A DNA stretch of 64,000 bases, taken from positions 248,001-312,000 of the forward strand of contig CAVWCL010000008.1 of NCBI GenBank assembly GCA_963753485.1. The letters run 5' to 3'. This DNA comes from CAWDLX01 sp963753485 (lineage in GTDB: Bacteria > Actinomycetota > Actinomycetes > Mycobacteriales > Micromonosporaceae). A model generated the notes under the pieces. That model did no database searches, was not told the DNA's origin, and saw only the letters and a program-made list of their open reading frames with translations. How positions within the stretch are numbered: the first letter of the stretch is position 1; every line of letters begins with the position of its first letter. Shown here one piece after another: positions 8,370 through 16,479 of this stretch. Position numbers and translations under genes: made by a program.

Positions 8370-8836
8370 GGGCCCGGGTGATCGTGGCCTCGAACCGGGC
8401 CTGGGCCGGGGTCTACGCCGACACCAGCGGCCCCATCCTGGTCGCCGGGCTGCGCCAACTCGGCTTCGACGTTGACGACCCGATCGTGGTCCAGGATGGC
8501 GATCCGGTCGGCGAGGCATTGCGCGCGGCGATCGCCGACGAGGTGGACACGGTGATCACCAGCGGGGGCACCGGGATCAACCCGTCCGATCGGACCCCGG
8601 ACGTCACTCGCGCGCTGCTGACCTACGAGGTGCCGGGCATCGCCGAGGCGATCCGGGCCTACTCCCGCGACCGGGTGCCGGCCGCGGCGCTCTCGCGCGG
8701 CGTCTGCGGCGTGGCCGAGCGTACGTTGGTGGTCAACCTGCCCGGCTCGACCGGCGGCGCGCGCGACGGGCTCGCCGTTCTCGGACCGATCCTGGTCCAC
8801 GCGGTCGAGCAACTGCACGGTGGCGACCACTCGTGA
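8366..8836 (+). CDS. mog: Molybdopterin adenylyltransferase (Mog/MoaB)
   Basis: A 156-residue MoaB/Mog-fold protein that adenylates molybdopterin before metal insertion by MoeA. It shows the TSGGTGI nucleotide-binding motif at about residues 71-77 and LPGSTGGARDGL near the C-terminus. The GTG at 8366 overlaps the moaC stop by 4 bp and has GGGAGC upstream. The MoeA gene follows after 13 bp, as expected for consecutive pathway enzymes. MoaB and Mog cannot be separated firmly by sequence alone. Confidence 0.92.
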   Translation: MRARVIVASNRAWAGVYADTSGPILVAGLRQLGFDVDDPIVVQDGDPVGEALRAAIADEVDTVITSGGTGINPSDRTPDVTRALLTYEVPGIAEAIRAYSRDRVPAAALSRGVCGVAERTLVVNLPGSTGGARDGLAVLGPILVHAVEQLHGGDHS

Positions 8837-8849
8837 GAGGCTCCCGGTT

Positions 8850-10109
8850 GTGACCCCACCCGCCCACCCGACCCCGATGCCCAGCGCGGCGGCGACCGAC
8901 ACCCCGGTGGCCTGGCCGGCTGCCCGGGCGGCCGCATACGCCGCCGGCCGCGCCGCCCGCCCCCAGCCGGGTGAGCGGAGACTGGCGGCCGCGGAGGGCA
9001 CGACCCTGGCGGTCGGGCTGAGCACGCTGACCGACCTGCCGGCGTTCCCAACCTCCAGTGTGGACGGATACGCCACCCGCGGCGCCGGCCCGTGGCGGGT
9101 CGTCGGTCAGATCCTCGCGGGTGCGGTGGCCGGGCGACTCGACGAGGGCGAGTGCGTTGAGATCGCCACCGGCGCCATGGTGCCGGACCGGGCGGATCAG
9201 GTCATCCGGGTCGAGGATGCTCTGGTCGATCCGGACGGACGGGTCACCGGCACCGCGCGCACTCTGCCCGACTGGCGCGAACCGGGCGACGAAGCCGGCC
9301 GCGGCGAGGAGCTGCTCCCGCCGGGCACCCCGGTCACCCCGGGCGTGATCGGGCTCGCCGCCGCGTGCGGCTACGACACCCTGCAGGTGGTGCCGGCGCC
9401 CCGGCTGGCGGTTGTGATCTTCGGCGACGAGTTGCTCACCGAGGGTCCGCCCCATGCCGGCCGGGTCCGCGACGCCCTCGGCCCGCAGCTGCCGGGCTGG
9501 GCGCGCCGACTCGGCGCCGAGACGGTCGCCGGCTTCGATCCGCGTGGACCGGTGGCGGACACGCTCGACGCCCACGTTGAGGCGATCCGGGCCGCGCTCG
9601 CCGTCGCCGACGTGGTCTGCACCACGGGTGGCACCATGCACGGCCCGGTCGACCACCTGCACGCGGCGCTCGCCGCGCTCGGTGCGCGCTACGTCGCCGA
9701 CACCGTCGCGGTCCGCCCGGGCTTCCCGATGCTCGTCGCCGAGGTGCCTGGCCCCGATGGCCGGCCCGGCTTCGTCGCCGGCCTGCCCGGCAACCCGCAG
9801 TCCGCCGTCGTCGCGCTCGTCTCGCTCGTGGTCCCGCTGCTGGCCGGGCTGGCCGGGCGAGGGGAGCCGGCGCTGGCACCGGTCGCGCTCGCGGCCGACG
9901 TGCCCGGGCGGGGCCAGTTCACCCACCTGGCCCTGGCCCGGGTCGACGAGACCGGGCGGGCCTGGCCGGTCGGGCATGCCGGGTCGGCCATGCTGCGCGG
10001 TCTCGCCCGCGCCGACGGCTTCGCGGTCATCGAGCCGGGCACCAACGGTGCGGCCGGCGCCCAGGTCCCGTTCCTCCCGTTGCCACTGCACCCGGGTGAG
10101 CGCCAATGA
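8850..10109 (+). CDS. moeA: Molybdopterin molybdenumtransferase MoeA
   Basis: A 419-residue MoeA that inserts molybdate into adenylated molybdopterin. Motifs include SSVDGYA near residue 70 (usual SAMDGYA), TGAMVPDRADQVIRVED, TTGGTMHGPVDHL in the MoCF-like domain, and GLPGNPQSAVV. The GTG at 8850 was chosen because GAGAGG is 9 nt upstream; a frame opening 30 nt earlier lacks that support and would overlap mog. The TGA overlaps the ATG of a 13-codon coupling mini-ORF that leads into moaE. Confidence 0.95.
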   Translation: MTPPAHPTPMPSAAATDTPVAWPAARAAAYAAGRAARPQPGERRLAAAEGTTLAVGLSTLTDLPAFPTSSVDGYATRGAGPWRVVGQILAGAVAGRLDEGECVEIATGAMVPDRADQVIRVEDALVDPDGRVTGTARTLPDWREPGDEAGRGEELLPPGTPVTPGVIGLAAACGYDTLQVVPAPRLAVVIFGDELLTEGPPHAGRVRDALGPQLPGWARRLGAETVAGFDPRGPVADTLDAHVEAIRAALAVADVVCTTGGTMHGPVDHLHAALAALGARYVADTVAVRPGFPMLVAEVPGPDGRPGFVAGLPGNPQSAVVALVSLVVPLLAGLAGRGEPALAPVALAADVPGRGQFTHLALARVDETGRAWPVGHAGSAMLRGLARADGFAVIEPGTNGAAGAQVPFLPLPLHPGERQ

Positions 10110-10147
10110 CCGCCGACGCGCTTTCCTCCGCGGAGGCGGCGGTATGA
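10106..10147 (+). CDS. Mini-ORF MTADALSSAEAAV, coupling unit between moeA and moaE
   Basis: A single copy of the dispersed coupling element. Its ATG overlaps the moeA TGA and its own TGA overlaps the moaE ATG, with CCGCGGAGGCGG supplying the ribosome-binding site for moaE. The unit is 38 bp, the same as at 774-849, and the encoded peptide keeps the M-T-A-D-x-L-x-x-A-E-A-A pattern. This tells against chance similarity, since the flanking genes are unrelated to the GTPases. Confidence 0.55.
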   Translation: MTADALSSAEAAV

Positions 10148-10578
10148 CTGGCCCTACCGGTGAGGTCTGCTGGGCCGAGCTGACCACGGCGCCGTTGGAC
10201 GTCAGCGCCCATGAGGCCGCGGTGACCCACCCGGCCGCGGGTGCGGTCGTCTCCTTCGCCGGTGTGGTGCGCGACCACGACGGCGGACGGGGGGTGCTCC
10301 GCCTGGTCTACGAGGCCCATCCCAGCGCCGGCGCGGTCCTGGCCGAGGTCGCCGCGGAGATCGCCAAGGACCCCGCGGTCCGGGCACTGGCCGTCTCGCA
10401 CCGGGTCGGTGCGCTCGCGGTCGGCGACATCGCGCTCGCGGCGGCGGTCTCGACCGCGCACCGGGCCGAGGCGTTCGCGCTCTGTGCCCGGCTGGTCGAC
10501 GAGGTGAAGTCCCGACTCCCGGTGTGGAAGCACCAGCATTTTGTCGACGGCACCGACGAGTGGGTCAACTCTCCCTGA
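10144..10578 (+). CDS. moaE: Molybdopterin synthase catalytic subunit MoaE
   Basis: A 144-residue MoaE, the large subunit that transfers sulfur from MoaD thiocarboxylate to precursor Z. It carries GAVVSFAGVVRDHD, LVYEAHPSAG, the basic SHRVGALAVGDIA and the C-terminal VWKHQHFVDGTDEWVN motif with the conserved Lys. The ATG is positioned by the GGAGG of the coupling unit. It ends the plus-strand moco operon and converges on the LppU-like gene, 16 bp away. Confidence 0.94.
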   Translation: MTGPTGEVCWAELTTAPLDVSAHEAAVTHPAAGAVVSFAGVVRDHDGGRGVLRLVYEAHPSAGAVLAEVAAEIAKDPAVRALAVSHRVGALAVGDIALAAAVSTAHRAEAFALCARLVDEVKSRLPVWKHQHFVDGTDEWVNSP

Positions 10579-10594
10579 AGCCGGCCCGGCTGGA

Positions 10595-11260
10595 TCAGTT
10601 GTTGGTCATGCAGAAGAACACGTCGGTGGCGTGGTCGACCGCGGCCTGGTAGCCGTACCACGTCTGGTAGCCGGTCCCGGCGCAGACGGCAACGGCGGTC
10701 GTGTCGTCGAACTTGCCGGTCGGACCCTCCGGGATGTCGAGGCCGTGCGCGATCTTGATGACCTTGTACGAGTGCGGCGTGCTGCACGTCGACGTGATGA
10801 GGTTCGGAGCCTCGGCGGTGCCCTTGTTGAACACACAGTCACCGACCACGACCGCCTGCGGGTCGAACCCGGCCGCCGCGCTGGTCTGGACGGTCGTGGT
10901 CGTCGGGCCGGACGGTGGCGGGTTGGTGGTGCTCGGCGCGGTCAGGAAGCGGTACGCGGCGTAGCCCCCGCCTCCGCCGAGGAGCAGCACGAGCAGGACC
11001 ACGACGGCGATCGCGCCGCCGTTTCCCTTCTTCACCGGCTGCGGAACGTACGCGTACGGCTGGCCGTGCGCGACCACCGTCGGCTGCGACCACACCTCGC
11101 CGGGAGGATTCCCGGCGTAGGGGTCGTAGTGCTGCGGAATGGGATCGGTGGGTACCGAGGCGTGTCCAGGCTCGAAGCCGCCGGCCCACGGATCCTGCGG
11201 CGGCGTGTAGCCCGGCGTGCCCTCCGGGCTGGCACCCGGCGGCTGCTGCTGCGTCGACAT
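10595..11260 (-). CDS. LppU-like single-pass membrane protein
   Basis: A 221-residue protein with a Pro/Gln/Gly-rich cytoplasmic N-tail (1-75), one transmembrane helix (AIAVVVLLVLLLGGGGGYAAYRFL, about 85-108), a Thr/Pro-rich linker, and an extracellular domain. The domain carries VVGDCVFNKGT, STCSTPHSYKVI, VCAGTG and FFCMTNN, four cysteines that probably form two disulfides. The pattern resembles the LppU/SCO3897 family. The ATG at 11260 has AGGAGGAG just upstream. No enzymatic motif is visible; a septal or envelope-sensor role is only a guess. Confidence 0.72.
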   Translation of the reverse strand: MSTQQQPPGASPEGTPGYTPPQDPWAGGFEPGHASVPTDPIPQHYDPYAGNPPGEVWSQPTVVAHGQPYAYVPQPVKKGNGGAIAVVVLLVLLLGGGGGYAAYRFLTAPSTTNPPPSGPTTTTVQTSAAAGFDPQAVVVGDCVFNKGTAEAPNLITSTCSTPHSYKVIKIAHGLDIPEGPTGKFDDTTAVAVCAGTGYQTWYGYQAAVDHATDVFFCMTNN

Positions 11261-11527
11261 CTCTCCTCCTGGCCTCGCCAGTCCCACGACCATGCTCGGG
11301 CGTTGACGCTAGTGCCTTCGGCGCCCCCGCCACAGAGGGCCGCCGGCGCCGGCGCTTGCCACCGACCCCGGGACGGTACCGCGCCCACGCTAGCCCGATC
11401 GGGTCAAGCACTCATACCCGACACCAGAGCGCCGGTCGGGCGTACCACCAACCGCGACGATCGGGCAATATGCCGCCAACTCGCCACCCGGTCTGATCGG
11501 CGCCGGGGGCGGGTGGCCCGGTGCCGA

Positions 11528-14500
11528 TCAGAGCAGGCGCAACTGGCGGTGACGAGGCGCCTCCGGCCGACCGGCCCAGTCGCCGACGCGTTCCAGCAGC
11601 CCCGCGTCGACCGGATCGAGGAAGGGTGTGCGGGCGGGCTGCCGCTCGGCGCCGTGACGGGTCCGGCGGCGGGCGTGGGAGAGGAAGAGTCGCCGCCGGG
11701 CCCGGGTGATCCCGACGAAGAAGAGCCGGCGCTCCTCGGCCACCGCCGCCTCGTCCGGACCGGCACCGGGAAACCGCAGCGGCAGCAGGCCGTCCTCGCA
11801 GCCGACGATGAACACGACCGGCCACTCCAGACCCTTGGCGGCGTGCAGCGTCAGCAAGGTCACCGCCTGTGCCCGCGGGTCGAGCGCATCGACCTCGGCC
11901 CCGGTCGCCAGCGCCTGCAGGAACGCCTCGAGGTCGTGTCCGCACCGCGCGGCGAGCGGGAGGAGCAGCTCGACCGCGGAGTGCACGTCCGACTCGGCCA
12001 GCACGACCGGCTCCGGCCCCGGCCGGCCGAACAGTTGCGGACGGCCCGAGGCGAGCTCGCGCCCGGCCGCCCGTACCCGCTCGATCAGAGGGCTGTCCGC
12101 CGCGCACGGCGCGGCCGAGCCGCCACCGGCGTAGCGCAGCTCGCGTGCGATGTCGGCGACCGCTCGCCGGTCGGCGAGCCGGTCATGGGACCGCTTCTGC
12201 ACCGGTACGCCGAGGCGGGTCAACGCGTCGACAACGGCGGCGGCCTGGGCGTCGGTCCGGTACAGCACCGCGATGTCCGCGAACGACGCCGCGGCCGGCA
12301 GCCCCTGGCGGGAGTCGACCGATCCGAGATCGAACGAGCGGTGGGAGAGCCCACCCACGATCTCGTCGATCGTCTTCGCCACCCATTCCGCCTCGCCGGC
12401 GACGCTCGCCGCGGCGTGCAGGCCGACCATCGGCGCCTGCGGGTCCAACCGGGCCGGCTCCAGACGCCGCCCGCGCACCAGCGACCCCGGCGCGATGACC
12501 TGGACCGCGGTCGCCAGGATCGGGGCCGCGCAGCGGTAGTTGCGGGTCAGCCGGACGACCCGGGCGTCCACGAAATCCTCGGCGAACCGCAGGAAGTGAC
12601 TCACGTCGGCGCCCCGGAACGAGTAGATCGCCTGATCGGGGTCGCCAATCGCGTAGACGTTGCCGTCGGGCGGCACCAGCAGGCGCAGCAGCTCGTACTG
12701 GACCGCGTCGATGTCCTGGTACTCGTCCACGAACACCCACTGCCAGCGAGCCTGGTACCGGTCGACCAGGTCCGGATCGTCACGCAGCAGGCCGACCGCC
12801 AGCGGGCCGAGCTCGTCGAGGTCGACCAGGTTCTGCTCGCGCAGCAGCTTGCCCAGGGCCTCCCGGTCGCCGCCGGCCGCGGTCAGCGCCGCCGCCCGCT
12901 CGGCGCCATCCGCCACCGCGAAATCCGGTGACAGCCCGGCCGCGGCCGGGTTCTCCCGCAGGATGGACAGGGCCAGCGCGTGGAAGGTCGAGACCGTCAC
13001 CCCGCCGGCCAGGTCGCCGGCAAGGGTCTGCAGCCGGGCCCGCATCTCGTCGGCCGCCCGCCGGGTGAACGTGATGGCGAGGCATCGCGACGGTGAAACG
13101 TGCAACTCCAGGCACAGATACGCGATCCGATGGGTCAGGGTGCGGGTCTTGCCGGTGCCGGGGCCGGCCACCACGAGCAGCGGGCCGCCCGGCGCGGCGG
13201 CCGCCACCCGCTGCAACGCGTCCAAGCGATCCAGCAGCCCGGTGCCCACCTCCTCCATGCCGGCGAGCATCGGCTCCCACGGCTGGTGTGGCGAGGCGGC
13301 GGCGGCGAGCGGCGGCGCGGGCGGCTCGGCCGGACGCCGGGGCGCACGGGGAGCCGGCACCCGCCGCCGTACCGGCGCGGCCGGGGCGGTCACCTCGAAG
13401 AGGGCGATGTCGGTGGCGCCGGCGGCCCGCGTCAGCTCACCCGGTTCGAAAAGGCGCACCACGCCGTACTCGCCGTCGAAGCCGGGCGAGCGGTGCACCT
13501 CGCCGCGGCGCAGCCGGGCCACGGCCTCGCCGAGCAGCTCGCCGCCGACCTTGACCACGTCGGTCACCGGCACCCGGGTCAGGATGTCCACTTCGGACCC
13601 CAACGCGGCGACCAGGGCCGCGGTGCTCGCCTCGACCGCCCGGCTCTTGGCGCCAACCCGCTGGATCTCGGCGAGCACCTGGTGAAGCTGGATGAGGTGG
13701 GTCACCGCCGGCCGGTGCTCGGGGCGGACGCCGGGTGGCCGGTCGGCGAGCTCCTCGACGCGGTGCAGCACGCCGACCGTGAGCGGCTTGCCGCACTCCG
13801 GACAGACGCCACCGGCGGCCCGGGTCTGTTCGGGCTGCCAGCAGACCCCGCACGCCCGGTGCCCGTCCGCGTGGTACTTGCCCTCTTCGGGGAAGAACTC
13901 GATGGTGCTGTGCAGGCCGCCGCCGGTCTGCAGGGCTCGCTTGATCGAGAAGTAGTCGACGTCGGTGGCGAACATCGTGGCCTCACGCGCCAGCGCCGGT
14001 GGCGAGTGAGCGTCCGAATTGGACACGAGCTGGTAGCGGTCCAGGCTCGCGACCCGCCAGTTCATCTGCGGATCGGAGCTGAGGCCGGTCTCCACCGCGG
14101 TGATGTGGTCGGCCAGGTCGGCGTAACACTCGGCAATGCTGTCAAAGCCCGACTTCGAGCCGAGCGCGGAGAACCACGGTGTCCAGACGTGCGCCGGCAC
14201 CAGGATGCCGTCCGGACTCGCCTCCAGCGTGACCTCCAGCAGGTCGCGCGAGTCCAGGCCGAGGATCGGCCGGCCGTCCGAGCCGAGGTTGCCGCCGAGC
14301 CCGTTCGGACCGTGACCGAGCCGCCCGTTGAACCGCTCCACCGCGTCGAAGTCGGGCAGGTACACCAGGTGGTGCACCTTGCGGGTGCGCTCGTCGCGCT
14401 TGTAGATCGTCGAGATCTCGACCCCGAGCAGGAACCGGACCGGCGCCCGCACGCTCGGCGGCAGCAGCCGGGCAACCTGCTCTTCCCGGTCGGGAGCGAG

Positions 14501-14701
14501 CCGGAACAGACCCGGTTCGGCCGGGCGTAGGTTCGCGCGCAGGTGGTCGAACCAGCCAGGGTGGGTGAAGTCGCCGGTGCCCAGCACCCGGATTCCCTTA
14601 CGCTGCGCCCACCAGGCCAGGTTCTCCAGCTCCAACTCCTTGCTGCAGGCGCGGGAGTACTTGGAGTGGATGTGAAGATCGGCGATCCAGGGCACGGGCA
14701 C
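11528..14701 (-). CDS. PHP (endonuclease Q-like)-UvrD helicase fusion
   Basis: A 1057-residue fusion. Residues 1 to about 400 form a PHP-domain nuclease resembling endonuclease Q: ADLHIHSKYSRACS, then GTGDFTHPGW, SNSDAHS, and a CxxC...CxxC zinc module (CGVCWQ and CPECGK, about 284-305). Residues about 490-1057 form a superfamily 1A helicase with all motifs: I GPGTGKT, II VDEYQD, III GDPDQAIYSFRG, IV TRNYRC, V LTLHAAKGLEW, VI VGITRARRRL. Endonuclease Q cuts 5' to deaminated bases, so nicking and unwinding could be joined in one repair enzyme. The start is GTG. A Pro/Arg-rich linker (430-480) joins the halves. It is flanked by unrelated genes. Confidence 0.85.
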   Translation of the reverse strand: MPVPWIADLHIHSKYSRACSKELELENLAWWAQRKGIRVLGTGDFTHPGWFDHLRANLRPAEPGLFRLAPDREEQVARLLPPSVRAPVRFLLGVEISTIYKRDERTRKVHHLVYLPDFDAVERFNGRLGHGPNGLGGNLGSDGRPILGLDSRDLLEVTLEASPDGILVPAHVWTPWFSALGSKSGFDSIAECYADLADHITAVETGLSSDPQMNWRVASLDRYQLVSNSDAHSPPALAREATMFATDVDYFSIKRALQTGGGLHSTIEFFPEEGKYHADGHRACGVCWQPEQTRAAGGVCPECGKPLTVGVLHRVEELADRPPGVRPEHRPAVTHLIQLHQVLAEIQRVGAKSRAVEASTAALVAALGSEVDILTRVPVTDVVKVGGELLGEAVARLRRGEVHRSPGFDGEYGVVRLFEPGELTRAAGATDIALFEVTAPAAPVRRRVPAPRAPRRPAEPPAPPLAAAASPHQPWEPMLAGMEEVGTGLLDRLDALQRVAAAAPGGPLLVVAGPGTGKTRTLTHRIAYLCLELHVSPSRCLAITFTRRAADEMRARLQTLAGDLAGGVTVSTFHALALSILRENPAAAGLSPDFAVADGAERAAALTAAGGDREALGKLLREQNLVDLDELGPLAVGLLRDDPDLVDRYQARWQWVFVDEYQDIDAVQYELLRLLVPPDGNVYAIGDPDQAIYSFRGADVSHFLRFAEDFVDARVVRLTRNYRCAAPILATAVQVIAPGSLVRGRRLEPARLDPQAPMVGLHAAASVAGEAEWVAKTIDEIVGGLSHRSFDLGSVDSRQGLPAAASFADIAVLYRTDAQAAAVVDALTRLGVPVQKRSHDRLADRRAVADIARELRYAGGGSAAPCAADSPLIERVRAAGRELASGRPQLFGRPGPEPVVLAESDVHSAVELLLPLAARCGHDLEAFLQALATGAEVDALDPRAQAVTLLTLHAAKGLEWPVVFIVGCEDGLLPLRFPGAGPDEAAVAEERRLFFVGITRARRRLFLSHARRRTRHGAERQPARTPFLDPVDAGLLERVGDWAGRPEAPRHRQLRLL

Positions 14702-14836
14702 GTGGGCATCTTGCCCTATGACCGCCTCGGGCGGGGGCGGGCGCGCCAGCGGCCCGAGGCACCCTACGCACGGTAGTCATATCGACGCTTGTACCGGGCT
14801 GCCCGGCGAGATGCCCATACCGATGGCGGGGGGACG

Positions 14837-16003
14837 CTACGCCGAGCGGAGGAGAACCAGGGTGATGTCGGGCCGCGCGCCGACGCGCACCGGCGGGCCC
14901 CAGAAGCCGGCGCCGTTGGTGACGTAGACCGGCATCCCGTCGACCCGGCCGAGGCCGCTGACGATCGGCTGGCCGGTGGCCCGGACCACGAGATTGAACG
15001 GAACCATCTGGCCGCCATGGGTGTGTCCGGACAGTTGCAGGTCCACGCCGCGGGCCGCGGCCTGCGCCGCCTGCACCGGCTGGTGGGCGAGGAGCACCAC
15101 CGGTCGCGACCGGTCGCGCCCGGCCAACGCCTTGTCATAGTCGGCCGGGTCGCCGTACCCGGCACCGGTGGCGTCGTTGACCCCGGCGAGGTCGAGCCCG
15201 CCGGGGATTTCGACCCGCTGGTTGCGCAGCGGTCGCACGCCCAATGCGGCCACCTCGTCAATCCACTCCCGGAAACCGGAGAAGTACTCGTGGTTTCCGG
15301 TGACGAAGAACGACCCGTACCGGCTGCGCAGGTCGGCCAGCGGCGACGCCGCCGTGCCCAGTTGGGCCACCGAGCCGTCGACCAGGTCGCCGACGATCGC
15401 CACGACATCGGCGTCCAGGCCATTGACCAGGTCCACGATGCGCCGCGTATGCGAGTACCCCCGCAGCGGACCGAGATGGATGTCACTGACCACGGCGATG
15501 CTCAGGCCGTCCGTGGATCGGGGGAGCTTGGCCAGCGCGATCTCGACCCGTTTGAGCCGCGGCGGGCCCATCGCGCTGGCCACGCCACCGCCGACCAGCG
15601 CCACCGACACTGCGCCGGCACCGATCGCCGCGGCCCGGGCCACCAGCGTTCGACGGCCCAGCCGGGCCGACGGCGGGTCGGCCTCAGCCCGGGCGCTGCG
15701 GCGGCGCAGGACCTGGCGGGCCAGCAGGGCCGGTATCTCCAGGACGGCGAGGGTCACCAGGAGGTAGAACAGCACCGCCAGCCACAGATACCCGGGCCAG
15801 GCGAGGGCGACCTCGGCGGCAAACGGCAGGAATCGTGAGCCGACCACCGTCATCACCAGCAGCACGCCGAGGGCCACCACGATCGCGGTGCCGACGCGCC
15901 GAGGCCATCCGGGGCGGGTCGTGTCCCGGACCAGCCGCCGCCAGACGTAGTAATGCATGGCCGCGACCGCAAGCAGCGCCACCACCAGGAACACCACGAT
16001 CAT
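14837..16003 (-). CDS. Membrane-anchored metallophosphoesterase
   Basis: A 388-residue protein with an N-terminal membrane part of about four helices (residues 1-20, 40-60, 75-100, 128-150) and a C-terminal calcineurin-like phosphoesterase domain. Metal-ligand motifs are DIHLG, GDLVDG, GNHEYF and SGHTHGGQ. The family (YaeI/YkuE type) includes UDP-diacylglucosamine and phosphodiester hydrolases; the true substrate is unknown. The ATG at 16003 has GGGAGG directly upstream, so the longer frame was rejected. A block of 35-bp tandem repeats lies upstream. Confidence 0.85.
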   Translation of the reverse strand: MIVVFLVVALLAVAAMHYYVWRRLVRDTTRPGWPRRVGTAIVVALGVLLVMTVVGSRFLPFAAEVALAWPGYLWLAVLFYLLVTLAVLEIPALLARQVLRRRSARAEADPPSARLGRRTLVARAAAIGAGAVSVALVGGGVASAMGPPRLKRVEIALAKLPRSTDGLSIAVVSDIHLGPLRGYSHTRRIVDLVNGLDADVVAIVGDLVDGSVAQLGTAASPLADLRSRYGSFFVTGNHEYFSGFREWIDEVAALGVRPLRNQRVEIPGGLDLAGVNDATGAGYGDPADYDKALAGRDRSRPVVLLAHQPVQAAQAAARGVDLQLSGHTHGGQMVPFNLVVRATGQPIVSGLGRVDGMPVYVTNGAGFWGPPVRVGARPDITLVLLRSA

Positions 16004-16066
16004 GCGCCCTCCCGGGCGCCAAGGTACCGCGCGCGGATCGTGGCCCACCGGGGCTCGGCGGGCACC

Positions 16067-16203
16067 AGCCGCCGGCACCCGGACGGCGGCACGACAAGCT
16101 CAGCCGCCGGCACCCGGACGGCGGCACGACAAGCTCAGCCGCCGGCACCCGGACGGCGGCACGACAAGCTCAGCCGCCGGCACCCGGACGGCACGACAGG
16201 CTC
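16067..16203. repeat. Tandem repeat, about four 35-bp units
   Basis: Three perfect 35-bp copies (16067-16101, 16102-16136, 16137-16171) and one 32-bp copy lacking three bases (16172-16203) start AGCCGCCGGCACCCGG and end in CAAGCTC. A partial fifth copy runs into the end of moaD, whose own codons for the PPFAGG tail match the repeat start. There are no spacers, so this is not CRISPR. It fills most of the 198 bp between moaD and the phosphoesterase start. Confidence 0.92.
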
Positions 16204-16438
16204 AGCCGCCGGCGAACGGCGGCAGGACGTCGACGGTGCACCCCGGCGGCAGCGGTGCCTGGGGTTCGTGCCAGGCGACCCCGTCGACCAGGAAGCTCGC
16301 GACGTCGAGCACCCGCGCCAACGGCGCACCGCGGCGGGCCAACTCGGACCTCAGGGCGGCCAGGGTCGCCGCCGCGACGGTCTCCTCGCCGACGCCGGCC
16401 GCCGCTCGGGCGGCGGCGAAGTAGCGGACCGTGACCAT
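16202..16438 (-). CDS. moaD: Molybdopterin synthase sulfur carrier subunit MoaD
   Basis: A 78-residue ubiquitin-fold sulfur carrier that ends in PPFAGG. The C-terminal Gly-Gly is the site of adenylation and thiocarboxylation. It begins MVTVRYFAAARAAAG, typical of MoaD. The ATG at 16438 has GAGGCAGGA upstream. It lies 41 bp downstream of moaA on the same strand and is probably co-transcribed. The stop codon sits at the edge of the 35-bp tandem repeat block, so the repeat may have grown from the last codons of this gene. The partner MoaE is encoded 6 kb away on the other strand. Confidence 0.92.
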   Translation of the reverse strand: MVTVRYFAAARAAAGVGEETVAAATLAALRSELARRGAPLARVLDVASFLVDGVAWHEPQAPLPPGCTVDVLPPFAGG

Positions 16439-16479
16439 GTCGCCATCCTGCCTCAGCTCGCCGCGCGTCGGCGGGAGCG

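Noticed and set aside
10541..12931. A 796-codon plus-strand frame over the LppU-like gene and the helicase end
   Set aside because: It overlaps two real minus-strand genes and has no recognisable domain.
16067..16203. CRISPR array
   Set aside because: Repeats are directly adjacent with no spacers and there are no cas genes.
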